A DNA stretch of 64,000 bases from PALSA-693 sp963834725 (lineage in GTDB: Bacteria; Actinomycetota; Acidimicrobiia; Acidimicrobiales; Palsa-688). Positions 16,635 through 24,785 of the stretch are shown here, one piece after another. The stretch lies in the NCBI GenBank assembly GCA_963834725.1, contig CAWICN010000001.1, positions 4,092,001-4,156,000 of the forward strand, read 5' to 3'. The number at the start of each line of letters is the position of its first letter. The stretch's first letter is position 1. Both the position numbers and the translations under genes were made by a program. Below the pieces are notes generated by a model. It did not search any database and was not told the DNA's origin. It worked only from the letters and a program-made list of their open reading frames with translations.

Positions 16635-17398
16635 GGCTGCGCCAGGCTGCCAAGGCCTGGTGTCGCTGGCGGCTGGCCACCGGCTGCGCTTGGACCACGG
16701 CCAACGCCTGCGCCGCCACCCTCGGTCGGTTCTCGGCGTTTTTGGCTGCCAGCGACCCGGGGGTCGTTGATGGCTCGGTCATCACCCGCGGCCTGCTCGA
16801 GCGCTTCTCGTCCTGGCTGGTCGCCACCGGACTGGCTTCGGCTAGCCGCACCCACTGCTTGATCCTCTTGCGTGGCTTCCTCGAGCACAACCGCCGACAC
16901 CGCTGGCTGTCCGAGATCCCCTACGAGGCCGCCATCTAGCAAGACGACCTGCCCCGCCGCCAGAAGTCCCTGCCCCGCTTCGTGTCCGAGTTCGTCATGG
17001 CCCAGCTCGAAGACCCCGACGCACTCAACCATCTCGATGCCACCATCCGCCATCTGGTCATCGTGCTCATCGATACCGGCCTGCGCGCCACCGACGCCTG
17101 CACCCTGCCCTTCAACCCCGTGGTGACCGACTCGGTGGGGGCGCCGTGCCTGCGTTTCACCAACGCCAAAGCTGGCGACGAACAGCTGGTGCCGTTCAGC
17201 GATCGGGCCGCGGTGTTCGACAAGGCCGTCACCGCGAGCACGGCGGCGCGTCCGAGCTGGCGACCTGACACGCAGCTCTACTTGCGATATGACCCTGGAC
17301 CGCGCCTCGCGGTCACCGACGACACCGCCCAGACGGTGACCCAGATCTGCTGGTCGAGTTCTCGATGTCGCGACAGTCAGGACGGTCCCTGTATGGTC
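16610..17398 (+). pseudogene. Tyrosine integrase remnant with an in-frame stop
   Basis: The first part (WSQPWLRQAAKAWCRWRLA ... FLEHNRRHRWLSEIPYEAAI) is a core-binding domain. After an in-frame TAG at 16937-16939 the same frame continues DDLPRRQKSLPRFVSEFVM and IVLIDTGLRATDACTLPF, the start of the catalytic domain with its Arg motif. The HxxR and Tyr parts are missing. I recall full-length actinobacterial transposon integrases with this N-terminal signature. The end is truncated before the IS element at 17599. Confidence 0.75.
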
Positions 17399-17598
17399 CT
17401 AAACCGACCAGTCTGATAGCCGAAGTCCCAACAGCCAAGTCTCACAGGTCGGCGAAGCCGTGCTGGCTCGCTGGCACCAACTCCCTTACGAGTCACCTCG
17501 GGGGTGTTCGCGTGCCGTATCTGGTATTTCGACACCCACGGACGTCACGTCGCCAAATCCGATGCGGGCAGCTCGGTTCTGTCCCGGCATCCTGACCT
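17399..17598. other. No supportable gene
   Basis: This is the sequence between the integrase remnant and the IS1634-like element. No motif was recognised on either strand. Confidence 0.3.
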
Positions 17599-17620
17599 CC
17601 TAGCGGGAGTTTCCGGGCTA
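17599..17620 (+). repeat. IS1634-like terminal inverted repeat, left
   Basis: This 22-bp end matches the reverse complement of 19939-19960 exactly. It lies about 130 bases beyond the stop of the second ORF, which places that ORF inside the element. Confidence 0.9.
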
Positions 17621-17749
17621 TCGATTGTGGGTGCCAAGTATCCCCAGGTCACCGGCAGTTTTAGGACCTCCGGCGTGTATTACCTAACGGCGGCTTTGGT
17701 GGCCCGATGTACCTGTGCGGCAGTTCGAATCGTGGCGTAGAAATCCGCG

Positions 17750-18127
17750 CTAAGTGAGCTGGAGTGGCACTTCGTCGGCGCCGACGGCGATGGTGACGTG
17801 GTCGATGGCGTTGAACGGCCGTGATTGGTCGTAGTTGTCGGCGGTCTGCCAAGGTGCGGTCGGTGCGGCAGCCACAACGCGGTCGATCTCATCTATAAAC
17901 ATGCAGCGCCACCGCTTGCGAGGGTCGGCCGGCAGTACTCCGGTGCTGGTCTGCCCGCCGACCTGGAAGCCCAGCAGCAGGGGCCGGTGGTTCTTCCAGC
18001 CCAGAGCGTGGGGGCAGATGAGCCGTCGGCGGCCGTGGTAGACGACCTGCACCGCATGCCGCTGGCGTAGCGCCTGTTCGAGGGGGGCCCAGGCTGCTGG
18101 CAGCGGGTGGATGGGCGTGATGGTCAT
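17750..18127 (-). CDS. WYL-like small protein, accessory ORF of the IS element
   Basis: A 125-residue protein starts at ATG 18127, overlapping the transposase stop by ATGA. It reads LEQALRQRHAVQVVYHGRRR, LICPHALGWKN and PADPRKRWRCMFIDEI. The strand-rich pattern with Tyr-His and Arg positions resembles a minimal WYL-type ligand-binding domain. I do not know its function. Being inside the repeats and coupled to the transposase, it is either a passenger or a transposition regulator. Both readings are inference. Confidence 0.6.
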   Translation of the reverse strand: MTITPIHPLPAAWAPLEQALRQRHAVQVVYHGRRRLICPHALGWKNHRPLLLGFQVGGQTSTGVLPADPRKRWRCMFIDEIDRVVAAAPTAPWQTADNYDQSRPFNAIDHVTIAVGADEVPLQLT

Positions 18128-19821
18128 GGCTGGGTGGGTGCGTAGGCGTCCAGGCCGAACAGGTGGTAGAGACGGCGTTGGCTGGGGTCCATCTCGGTGA
18201 GCATCCTGCGGGCCCGTGGTCGGCCCCGCTCACCTTGGTAGAGCAGCATGGTCTCTTGAATGCCGGCCAGGGTCTCGATAAGTGTCCGCACGCTGAGGTG
18301 CAGGCCGGCCCGGTCGGCGTCGCGGACCATGAGGCGGGCGGCCAGCAAGGCCAGGACACAGGTCAACACGTGCACCCGGATCTGGTGGTCGGTCCAGTGG
18401 AACATGGGCGAGAAGGAGACCACCTGGGGATCCTTCATTTGGCGGAAGTCGCCCTCGGCGGCTTCTTGGGAGCGGTAGTCGGCCACGATCTGGGCCACCG
18501 AGGCCAGGCCCTTGTCCTTGTCGGTGAAGAGGATCCGCTTGCCGAACAGCTCTTCTTCCAGATCGGTTCGTGCCGTGGGCTTGGTCCGCCACACCAGGCG
18601 TAACTCGGCCGGCTCGTCCCCGCTCAAGGTGGTGGAGATGATCCGTTTGAGCCAGCGGGGCTTGAGGATGGCGGCGATCTCGTCTTCGACCTTGTCCTTG
18701 GGCTTGCGGGTTTTTCCCCGGCCCAGGCGGGCGGCCAGCTCAGCCAGCTGGCGGCGGGCCTTGGCCAGGGTCTGATCCAGGCCCCGGGACTGCTTGTCGT
18801 GCAGGGTCTGCGAATAAGTGACCACGATGCGCCGCTCCACTCCGAAGACGACCTTGCGGGTTTCAAAGGCCCGCAGACCAGGAAAGCGCTGGGCATCCAC
18901 CATCCGGTAGCCGCGCTTCGGGACGGCCAGCAGGTCGGCGTGGTCGGAAGGCGGCAGCGAGGCCACGAAGTGCAGGGGGGTGCCGTCCACGAGCTGGTAG
19001 TTGTCTTCCGAGTTCTGGCCGGCGTCGAAGACCAACGTCAGCGCGGCCGGATCACCGGCCAGGGCCTGGAAGCGGGCCATCAGTTCTTGCACCAGCTGCG
19101 GGAACTGGGTGACGTCGGGCTTGTCCCCCGGATAGGCGTGCGAGACCAGCGGAATGCCGCCGTCGGTGGACACGATAAGCCCCAGGCCGATCAGCCGCAG
19201 GTCGTTGCGCTTCTGCTTGGCATGGCCCCGCTGGGCGAGGGGAGCCCGCTCGTTGGCGCTGTCGATGTGGGTGGCGAAGTTGGTCATGTCCAGTACCAGG
19301 CCGGCCGTGTCGATGGAGAACTCCTCGATGACATGAACCACGATGCGCCGTTCGATCTCCTGCAGCTGGTGGTCGGAGAGCAACTCCATGGCGTCCCAAA
19401 AGCGCCGGTGGTCCAGCCCCGAGGTGGGGATCTTCACGAGCCGGTCGCCCGCGGTCTTCTGCCACCAATCGGAAAACCGGCGTTTGGAGCAGGGGTCGAC
19501 GATCCGGTTGGCCACCGCCAACGCCAGGTAGGTCCCCACCGACGCCGCCGCATCGGCCCGCCGCGGGCCCACCACCTCATCGACGATCTCAGCCACCCGG
19601 GCCCGGGCCAGCATCGACCACACCGCGGCCAGGTCACCGAAGGCCAAATGCCGGCTGCGGTCCGGTTCGCCCGGCCCGCTCCCCGACAGGCGAGCCACGA
19701 TCTCCTCGGCCGGACCCAGGTACCGCTGAGAGACGATGCGGGGTTTACCCCCCACCCGGGCCGACTCCACCAAGTAGTAGTAGGTCTTGCCGCCCAGCTT
19801 CTTCCCGACGATTGATGACAT
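18124..19821 (-). CDS. IS1634-family DDE transposase
   Basis: The 565-residue protein begins MSSIVGKKLGGKTYYYLVES, typical of the family. Candidate catalytic residues are Asp in VLDMTNF, Asp in LTLVFDAGQNSEDNY, and Glu in the C-terminal YRSQEAAEGDFRQMKDP signature. It appears full length and uninterrupted, so the element may be active. The start is ATG 19821, about 120 bases inside the right terminal repeat. The downstream gene overlaps its stop codon. Confidence 0.9.
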   Translation of the reverse strand: MSSIVGKKLGGKTYYYLVESARVGGKPRIVSQRYLGPAEEIVARLSGSGPGEPDRSRHLAFGDLAAVWSMLARARVAEIVDEVVGPRRADAAASVGTYLALAVANRIVDPCSKRRFSDWWQKTAGDRLVKIPTSGLDHRRFWDAMELLSDHQLQEIERRIVVHVIEEFSIDTAGLVLDMTNFATHIDSANERAPLAQRGHAKQKRNDLRLIGLGLIVSTDGGIPLVSHAYPGDKPDVTQFPQLVQELMARFQALAGDPAALTLVFDAGQNSEDNYQLVDGTPLHFVASLPPSDHADLLAVPKRGYRMVDAQRFPGLRAFETRKVVFGVERRIVVTYSQTLHDKQSRGLDQTLAKARRQLAELAARLGRGKTRKPKDKVEDEIAAILKPRWLKRIISTTLSGDEPAELRLVWRTKPTARTDLEEELFGKRILFTDKDKGLASVAQIVADYRSQEAAEGDFRQMKDPQVVSFSPMFHWTDHQIRVHVLTCVLALLAARLMVRDADRAGLHLSVRTLIETLAGIQETMLLYQGERGRPRARRMLTEMDPSQRRLYHLFGLDAYAPTQP

Positions 19822-19938
19822 ATTCTAGGTAATACACCATCTGGGCCAAGATCGCGAGCACCTCACCAGCACAAACGCGCTGGTAGTGACCTATTTTTGA
19901 GAAAATCTTGCTCAGCGCGGTCAGCCAGTGCGATCAGC

Positions 19939-19960
19939 TAGCCCGGAAACTCCCGCTAGG
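19939..19960 (-). repeat. IS1634-like terminal inverted repeat, right
   Basis: This is the perfect 22-bp partner of 17599-17620. The promoter for the transposase must lie between here and 19821; that stretch is AT-richer than its surroundings. Confidence 0.9.
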
Positions 19961-20062
19961 CGTAAGCGACGCTCTGCGCGCCGATCCCCGTATCGTTTTG
20001 GATGAGATCGCTGTTCGGGCCGTCATCGTCGCCGCGCTGTCCCACCTACGAGGATCATGATG

Positions 20063-20389
20063 AAGATCCCCGAGGGCTCGGATGGATGCAAAGATTCGAT
20101 GCGGGCGCCCAGTGGCTCGACACCCTCCCCGATCTGTACCACCAGGCCGTTCAACGATGGTCTCTTCAGCCGGGCGAACCGTTCGAATAGGCCTCCGGGT
20201 CTCTCGCAATCTCAGTTCGCCTGCGAGATGGGATAGGCGGTGCGTTGAAGCTGGCCTTTCCGCACCGAGAGAGCGCACACGAAGCAGAGGCGCTGCGCCG
20301 CCGGGACGGAAACGTTGCCCTGATCCTGCTCGACTCTGATCCTAAACTCGGCGCGCTTCTCCTCGAGCGCTGTCTGCCTGGCACGTGAC
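20063..20389 (+). pseudogene. Aminoglycoside/streptomycin-6-kinase-like phosphotransferase remnant
   Basis: From ATG 20063 (MKIPEG) a frame change leads to QWLDTLPDLYHQAVQRWSLQ and PGEPFE. After an in-frame TAG the same frame continues GGALKLAFPHRESAHEAEAL and LLDSDPKLGALLLERCLPGT. This order matches the N-terminal half of streptomycin-6-kinase-like APH proteins. The catalytic HGD and Asp motifs of the C-terminal half are absent. At least two lesions plus truncation make it non-functional. Confidence 0.65.
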
Positions 20390-20693
20390 GGCCCAGGTCA
20401 CCATCCAGATAGGGCCGTACAGATGCAAGTCCGCATCTGATGCGTTCGAGGTATCGAGGAAGCCGAACGCCCAATAGGTACTCGTCGGCCCACCGCAAGA
20501 TGAATGATCCATGGCCGCACAGGATGCCTATGCAATGCGCCTGGCAGTCGACCCCTCCAGGAAGATGGTCGTCATCCGGCGTGGGCGAACCGGTTCTCCC
20601 TGTGAGGTCACACTCCCGATGCTACGGTCAACAAGAGACTACGGCCTGTAACACATAAAAGCCTGTCCGGACCCTGGAAGGGGTAGCCATTCA
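20390..20693. other. No supportable gene
   Basis: This is probably the decayed remainder of the phosphotransferase plus the upstream region of the secreted-protein gene. A GGAAGGGG ribosome-binding-like site lies at 20676-20683. Confidence 0.3.
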
Positions 20694-21345
20694 ATCAAGA
20701 CAAAGTTGGTCTCGGCCGTCGCCACCATGACACTCCTGGGTGGCCTCGGCGGGGCAGTGGCCCCCAGCGCGAGCGCGGCGACACCTTCCTGCGGCCATAA
20801 TTGCATCAACCTGTTCGCGGAGTTGTACGGGCCGACATTTATCGCCGACGTCCAGGGCCAGAGCCAAAAACATCGGTCAGCCGATCATCCTGGCCTCGGC
20901 CAGCCCCAGCAACCAGGGGGAAGATTTCGCAGTGAGCGTCCAGGGCACGGTCGCAGACTTCATCGCCGCCGGCCTCATGTCCTCCGGGCTCAGCGCCTAC
21001 AACAACAACGAGGTCGTTGAGTTCGAGTACGCGCCCTTCGGCGCCGAAAGCGGCCTGTGCATGGGCGTCGGAGTCACACCTACGAAGAACACGCCCGTTG
21101 CCCTCGAACCGTGCGGGGTGTCCGCGAAGACAACCTGGATCATCATCCCCGGTTCGCCAACGTCCATCTCGTTGGTCGACGGGGGGACAAACACGAGCTT
21201 CTCGAACTCCCACGCCCTCACCGATCTAAAGCCGGGCGGAGACCCGCAGCTGTTCACATGGCCCCTGAACGACAGCGGGATCCTCCACAACAACTTCTCC
21301 AACCAACTGTGGGGCGCCACCTTTGGCGTGATCCCCTCGAGCTGA
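20694..21345 (+). pseudogene. Secreted hypothetical protein with a frameshift at an A run
   Basis: The first frame gives a signal peptide (TKLVSAVATMTLLGGLGGAV, cleavage near ASAA) and CGHNCINLFAELYGPTFIAD. At the AAAAA run near 20867 the frame changes, and the other frame continues NIGQPIILASASPSNQGEDF, VSVQGTVADFIAAGL, and GLCMGVG and VALEPCGVSAKTTW, to NQLWGATFGVIPSS at 21345. I recall this pattern from actinobacterial secreted proteins of unknown function, possibly with a ricin-like trefoil. A good ATG is lacking; ATC 20694 or TTG 20706 fits the signal peptide. It is a homopolymer indel, real or sequencing. Confidence 0.6.
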
Positions 21346-21732
21346 CGTTCGGTTGCGCGGGTGACACCATCCGCAGCGCACGCGGCCTGACGTCTGGGCC
21401 GTCATAGGGACCGCCAATACCGAGCCATCCAGGCGATCATGACACGCGCCAAACAGCAAAATCCTGGGCTGTCAGCACATGCTGTGCCGTCTGGTCTCAT
21501 CGGCTGGCCGGGACACGTTCGGAGCGAAGGACATCACGGCTCAGATACTGGCCCGACAGCGCCACCAAGTCAGGCATTTGCCTCCGTCGTGACGGCTGTC
21601 GACGTCGGCGTTCATTGACGAAGCCGCGGTCCAGGCGTGAAAGGGTGTCGCCGCGGCGGGGAAACCCTTCCTGTTCGAGCTTGTGATGTCACCTGGTCTT
21701 GTCCTGCTGACGCGACGGGCTCCGGCATCGCG
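21346..21732. other. No supportable gene
   Basis: No motif, RNA gene or repeat was recognised in this stretch on either strand. Confidence 0.3.
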
Positions 21733-21897
21733 ATGAGAGTGGACGTGATGCACAAACCCAAACCGCCACCCCGGCCGATGCCCCAACCCCGGCCGATGCC
21801 CCAACCCCGGCCGATGCCCCAACCCCGGCCGATGCCGATGCCTGGGGGCGGCGCAGGCTCGCAATGGTGGCGACCGGTCGGTAGGGGTGACGGCTGA
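21733..21897 (+). CDS. Small proline-rich repeat ORF (doubtful)
   Basis: From ATG 21733 the frame encodes MRVDVMHKPKPPP followed by repeated Pro-Arg-Pro-Met-Pro-Gln units and a short Gly/Trp tail. The repeats come from an 18-bp tandem repeat in the DNA (21766-21842). No ribosome-binding site is evident and no family is known to me. It may be a short expressed low-complexity peptide or simply a repeat expansion in non-coding DNA. Confidence 0.25.
   Translation: MRVDVMHKPKPPPRPMPQPRPMPQPRPMPQPRPMPMPGGGAGSQWWRPVGRGDG
21766..21842 (+). repeat. 18-bp tandem repeat
   Basis: About four units of an 18-bp sequence (CCCCGGCCGATGCCCCAA and variants) lie head to tail, the last ending in GATGCCGATG. Units are nearly identical, which points to recent slippage. 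Confidence 0.8.
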
Positions 21898-21907
21898 TCT
21901 GAGGAGT

Positions 21908-22360
21908 TTACGAAGAGTTTTGCCAGGATTTGTCGAGCTGGGCCGGTCGAAGGAGCGGGAGGAGGTCTCGCGGGCTGACCGGCTTGATGAGATAGGCGTC
22001 GGCGCCGCGCTCCAGGGCTGCCCGTTTGGTGGTTGGGTCCTTGTGGAACGAGCAGACGACGATCCGTAACGACGGGTAGTTGTCTCTGAGGACGCTAATC
22101 GTGTCCAGTCCTTCCGCGACGGGGAGTTGAATGTCAAGCAGCACCGTGTTGGCTGCGAGTAGGTCAACCGCCTGCACCGCGCTGGCTGGGCTGTCCGCGT
22201 ATCCAACCACGGTCACGTCGGGAGCAGCCTGCTCCACGACGTAACTCATAAGCTGGCGACGGTCGTGGCGATCGTCGATCATCACGACACGCACGGCGAA
22301 ATCGAAGTCTGAGGTAACGGACTGGTCTGCGAAGACCGTCGACCTGGTTAGGGTTCCCAT
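21908..22360 (-). CDS. Stand-alone CheY-like receiver protein
   Basis: From ATG 22360 the roughly 150-residue product has a single receiver domain: VVMIDDRHDRRQLM, phospho-acceptor Asp in TVLLDIQLPVAEG, Ser/Thr region VVCSFHK, and Lys in AYLIKPVSP. No output domain follows (it ends SWQNSS). The partner kinase is not in the neighbourhood. The frame is open upstream past 22360, but that part has no domain signature. Confidence 0.7.
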   Translation of the reverse strand: MGTLTRSTVFADQSVTSDFDFAVRVVMIDDRHDRRQLMSYVVEQAAPDVTVVGYADSPASAVQAVDLLAANTVLLDIQLPVAEGLDTISVLRDNYPSLRIVVCSFHKDPTTKRAALERGADAYLIKPVSPRDLLPLLRPAQLDKSWQNSS

Positions 22361-22465
22361 TGGAACCGCCGATCTGCCTCGTAGACCGAGGGGGCCGTCG
22401 CCCGAGTTGGGCGTCCTCGCGATGATACACCTTTGGAGTTGCGACCCGCGACAGACCAGCAGTGT

Positions 22466-22724
22466 CACGATGTGATCGTGGACGCCGTCCGGGCCACCCT
22501 GGACCAGACCCCCCGCCCAGCTGGCCGCCGACATCATGGTGCAGGGCATCGTCCTCACCCGCGGCGGTGCCCTCCTGCATTGGCTGGCCGGCCGGCTGGC
22601 CGCCGACACGGGCATGACCGTGCAGGTCGCCAAGAACCCTCTGCAGTCGGTAGCCATCGGGAGCGGTCAGTGCCTCGAACAGTTCAACGTCCTCAACGGG
22701 GTCCTTATCCCGTCGACGCGCTGA
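22466..22724 (+). pseudogene. mreB C-terminal remnant
   Basis: DAVRATLDQTP in one frame continues, after a shift in a C run near 22507, as AQLAADIMVQGIVLTRGGAL, then LAADTGMTVQVAKNPLQSVA and GSGQCLEQFNVLNGVLIPST. This is the C-terminal end of the actin-like cell-shape protein MreB/Mbl. The phosphate-loop GGG is changed to RGG. Nothing of the N-terminal three quarters is present, so it is a captured or decayed fragment inside the island region. Confidence 0.75.
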
Positions 22725-22839
22725 GTGGGCGGTGGGGCCAGTGGCGGCCGAGGCCCTTGTCAGAGTTCGTCGCGGAGCTCTTTGGCGTGTTGGCCGACGA
22801 GGGCCCAGCCGCGTTGGTGTGCAAGTTGCTCGGTCAGCT

Positions 22840-23194
22840 CCAAGTGGGCGCGTGTGGTACTGGTTGCCGGCCACCAAGGCGGTTGGGCTGCCCTGGCTCA
22901 CATTTCACGACCTGCGCCGGGCCAACGCCACGGCGTTGGTCACAGCCGGGGTCGACCTCAAGACGGCTCAGACCCACCTCGGTCACTCCGATCCCCGGCT
23001 CACTCTGGCTGTGTACGCCCAAGCCACGACTGCGGCTGACCGCGACGCCGCCGACCGCGTCGCGGCACTCTTCCAGGCGAGGCCCGCCGAAGCCGAAGAA
23101 GACGGCCTTGTTCAAGACGAATGTGCCATGGAAGTGCCATGGGCACTCCCGAGGGCGCCACCATCACGAGACCCGCAGAATCCCTACCAGCGGT
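22840..23194 (+). pseudogene. Tyrosine integrase C-terminal remnant abutting tRNA-derived att
   Basis: The frame reads LPWLTFHDLRRANATALVTA (HxxR motif), then DLKTAQTHLGHSDPRLTLAV with the YAQATT nucleophile Tyr, and a short tail. It then runs straight into the tRNA-Pro 3' copy at 23198. Integrases of tRNA-targeting actinobacterial elements typically end beside the attachment site in this orientation. The N-terminal half is missing, so it is inactive. Confidence 0.8.
23123..23147 (+). repeat. Short direct repeats and dyad near the att copy
   Basis: GTGCCATGG occurs twice (23123-23131, 23134-23142), the second within the dyad AGTGCCATGGGCACT. The position, 50-75 bases from the att core, fits arm-type integrase binding sites. 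Confidence 0.45.
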
Positions 23195-23197
23195 TTT

Positions 23198-23248
23198 CCT
23201 GGTCGGGAAGGCGGGATTTGAACCTGCGGCCTCAGCGCCCCGAACGCT
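23198..23248 (-). other. Displaced tRNA-Pro 3' end (att site)
   Basis: These 51 bp match 30583-30633 in the intact tRNA-Pro(CGG) with two mismatches. They cover the anticodon loop through the T arm, acceptor and encoded CCA. The 5' half of the tRNA is absent here. A displaced tRNA 3' end at a distance from the intact gene is the usual footprint of integrative elements. Confidence 0.85.
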
Positions 23249-23394
23249 ACTTCGGGGGTCTGCGGCGAACCAAAGCGGACCATTATGGCTGGTCAGGCGA
23301 TTGACCGACTTGCTCGGGACAGGTGTGGATTGAGGCGGACGCGGGATAGACGCGGGATGGTTCGCCCACCGATCCGTGGCCGATCTGTGCGAAA

Positions 23395-23613
23395 ATGAAG
23401 CCTGTGAGCAAGGTTGTCCACATCCCGTACAGCGTCTCGCAGGACGAGGACGGCGTGTGGTGCGCCTCCGCCCAGCTGGGACCCGGGATCGGGGCGGTGG
23501 GGGATGGCCCGACTCAGGAGGCCGCCGTCGCCGACCTGCGAGGGGCTCTGGAGGCGCTCTTGACCGAGACAGGTCCGCCACCCGAGCTAACACTGACCCT
23601 CGACGTCGCCTAG
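23395..23613 (+). CDS. hicB: HicB-like antitoxin
   Basis: A 72-residue protein from ATG 23395 (KVVHIPYSVSQDEDGVWCAS, then GIGAVGDGPTQEAAVADLRG, ALEALL) has the partial RNase-H-like fold of HicB antitoxins. It precedes and overlaps the toxin gene by one base. The family neutralises HicA and usually represses the operon. No separate DNA-binding domain is visible, so autoregulation may be weak. Confidence 0.75.
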   Translation: MKPVSKVVHIPYSVSQDEDGVWCASAQLGPGIGAVGDGPTQEAAVADLRGALEALLTETGPPPELTLTLDVA

Positions 23614-23840
23614 TGGCAGGCCCAGTCCCGGCGGTGCCCGGGACGAACGTGGTGAAGGCCCTGCAGCGCGCCGGATTCGAACTCGTCCGCGTGAATGGGA
23701 GCCACCACGTAATGCGCCATGCGGATGGCCGCACTGTGGTCGTGCCCGTCCACCCGGGCCGCGATATGCCGAAGGGCACACTGCGGAACATCCTTGCCAT
23801 CATCGGGATGTCCGCTCAGGAGCTGCGAGACCTTCTGTGA
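23613..23840 (+). CDS. hicA: HicA-like mRNA interferase toxin
   Basis: GTG 23613 shares its first base with the hicB stop. The 75-residue protein has the dsRBD-like HicA core: VVKALQRAGFELVRVNGSHH with the catalytic His of the GSHH motif, then MRHADGRTVVVPVH and KGTLRNILAIIGMSAQELRD. HicA cleaves mRNA until HicB binds it. Antitoxin-first order is the less usual arrangement. The pair sits just inside the tRNA-bounded island, where it would favour retention. Confidence 0.82.
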   Translation: MAGPVPAVPGTNVVKALQRAGFELVRVNGSHHVMRHADGRTVVVPVHPGRDMPKGTLRNILAIIGMSAQELRDLL

Positions 23841-23961
23841 CGCCATGCCCTGCGCTCTATGCGGCTGCTCCTATGAGGCGCTTTTTGTGGGACGGATTGC
23901 TGAGGCGACCCAGTGGTGTAGTGCGTCACCAAACCGGCGTTGGAGGGTTATGGGGGGGGCG

Positions 23962-24029
23962 GATTATGTAGAGGGGTCGGTGGTGGCCGTGTTTTGGGCT
24001 GTTGTTTTGATGTCGTGATCGACATAATC
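23962..24029. repeat. Dyads flanking a recombinase remnant
   Basis: GATTATGT (23962-23969) and ACATAATC (24022-24029) are inverted, and ATGTCG-TGAT-CGACAT (24010-24025) is a perfect dyad. The design resembles the end repeats of the RIT element at 2054 (there GAATTATGCCGA), so this may be one end of a second, diverged RIT-type element. Confidence 0.4.
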
Positions 24030-24091
24030 AGAGGAAGGCGAGCAGCTGATCACGCGGCCGGGGCTGGCGTTGACGACGGCGCCTGCGAGCT

Positions 24092-24547
24092 CGCGACATC
24101 ATCGGCCTGCGTCTGAGCGACATCGACTGGCGTAGCCGGACCGCCGAGATCGTGCAGCAGAAGACTCACAACCCCCTGACGGTCCCGCTGACTGAGTTGG
24201 TGGTGGTCAAGCTCGCCGATTACGTCCTGGACGACAGGCCGGCCTCGACCGACGGACACCTGTTCCTGCGTTGCAAGGCCCCACACGTTCGCCTCGCCGA
24301 TCACGCTTCGATCTATCGGGTGATAGCGCAGGTGTTCCGCCAGGCCGGTGTCAGCGAGGTCAAAGCCGGGTGTCGCCTGCTGCGTCATAACGCCGCGTCC
24401 ACGCTGCTGCGAGCGGCGGTGCCTCTGCCGACGATATCGGCCGTGCTTGGGCACGCCAGCGCCGAATCGACGAACCTGTACATGAGCGTCGATCGGGACC
24501 GTCTGCTTGATTGCGTGCTGGACGTGCCCGAAGGTGCGCTGTCATGA
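24092..24547 (+). pseudogene. Tyrosine recombinase remnant, C-terminal half
   Basis: The frame reads RDIIGLRLSDIDWRSRTAEI, a Lys segment, RLLRHNAASTLLRAAVPLPT (HxxR-like, with Leu-Leu-Arg-His) and LGHASAESTNLYMSVDRDRL with the nucleophile Tyr. It ends GALS at 24547. The N-terminal domain is missing. The stop overlaps the ATG of the next recombinase fragment, the tandem-overlap layout of RIT elements. Confidence 0.75.
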
Positions 24548-24785
24548 ACCCCCACGGTTTCATCAGCACGTTCGCTGCGGAACTGGACACCTATCTCGCA
24601 TTCAAGGAGAAGGTGGGCTTCTATGGCCGTTCCCGAGTGTGGTATCTGAAAAGGTTCGACGCCTACTGCGGCGCAGGGGCTCGGACCGTCTTCGACCGCC
24701 AGACTGTCGAGGGATGGGTGACCGAGCAGCTGGCCGCCTCGGGCCGCTACCGGTCGTGGATGTCCTATATCCGTGACGTGGGCGG
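24544..24785 (+). pseudogene. Second tyrosine recombinase remnant, N-terminal part
   Basis: ATG 24544 overlaps the preceding stop. About 80 residues of core-binding domain are present (STFAAELDTYLAFKEKVGFY, SRVWYLKRFDAYCGAG, VEGWVTEQLA). The sequence then changes abruptly into a coiled-coil frame near 24785. The catalytic domain is lost. With the previous fragment this is a deleted recombinase tandem. Confidence 0.7.

Larger units (their letters stand above)
17599..19960 (-). mobile_element. IS1634-like insertion sequence with two coupled ORFs
   Basis: Perfect 22-bp terminal inverted repeats lie at 17599-17620 (CCTAGCGGGAGTTTCCGGGCTA) and 19939-19960, giving 2362 bp. Inside is a DDE transposase followed by a small overlapping ORF in the same direction. 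No obvious target-site duplication flanks it, which may mean later rearrangement. Confidence 0.85.

Noticed and set aside
18799..19815. A 338-codon plus-strand frame in the IS element
   Set aside because: It is antisense to the IS1634 transposase and has no motif.
21766..21842. Tandem repeats considered as a CRISPR array
   Set aside because: The units are 18 bp with no unique spacers. No cas genes or spacer-separated repeats occur anywhere in the window.
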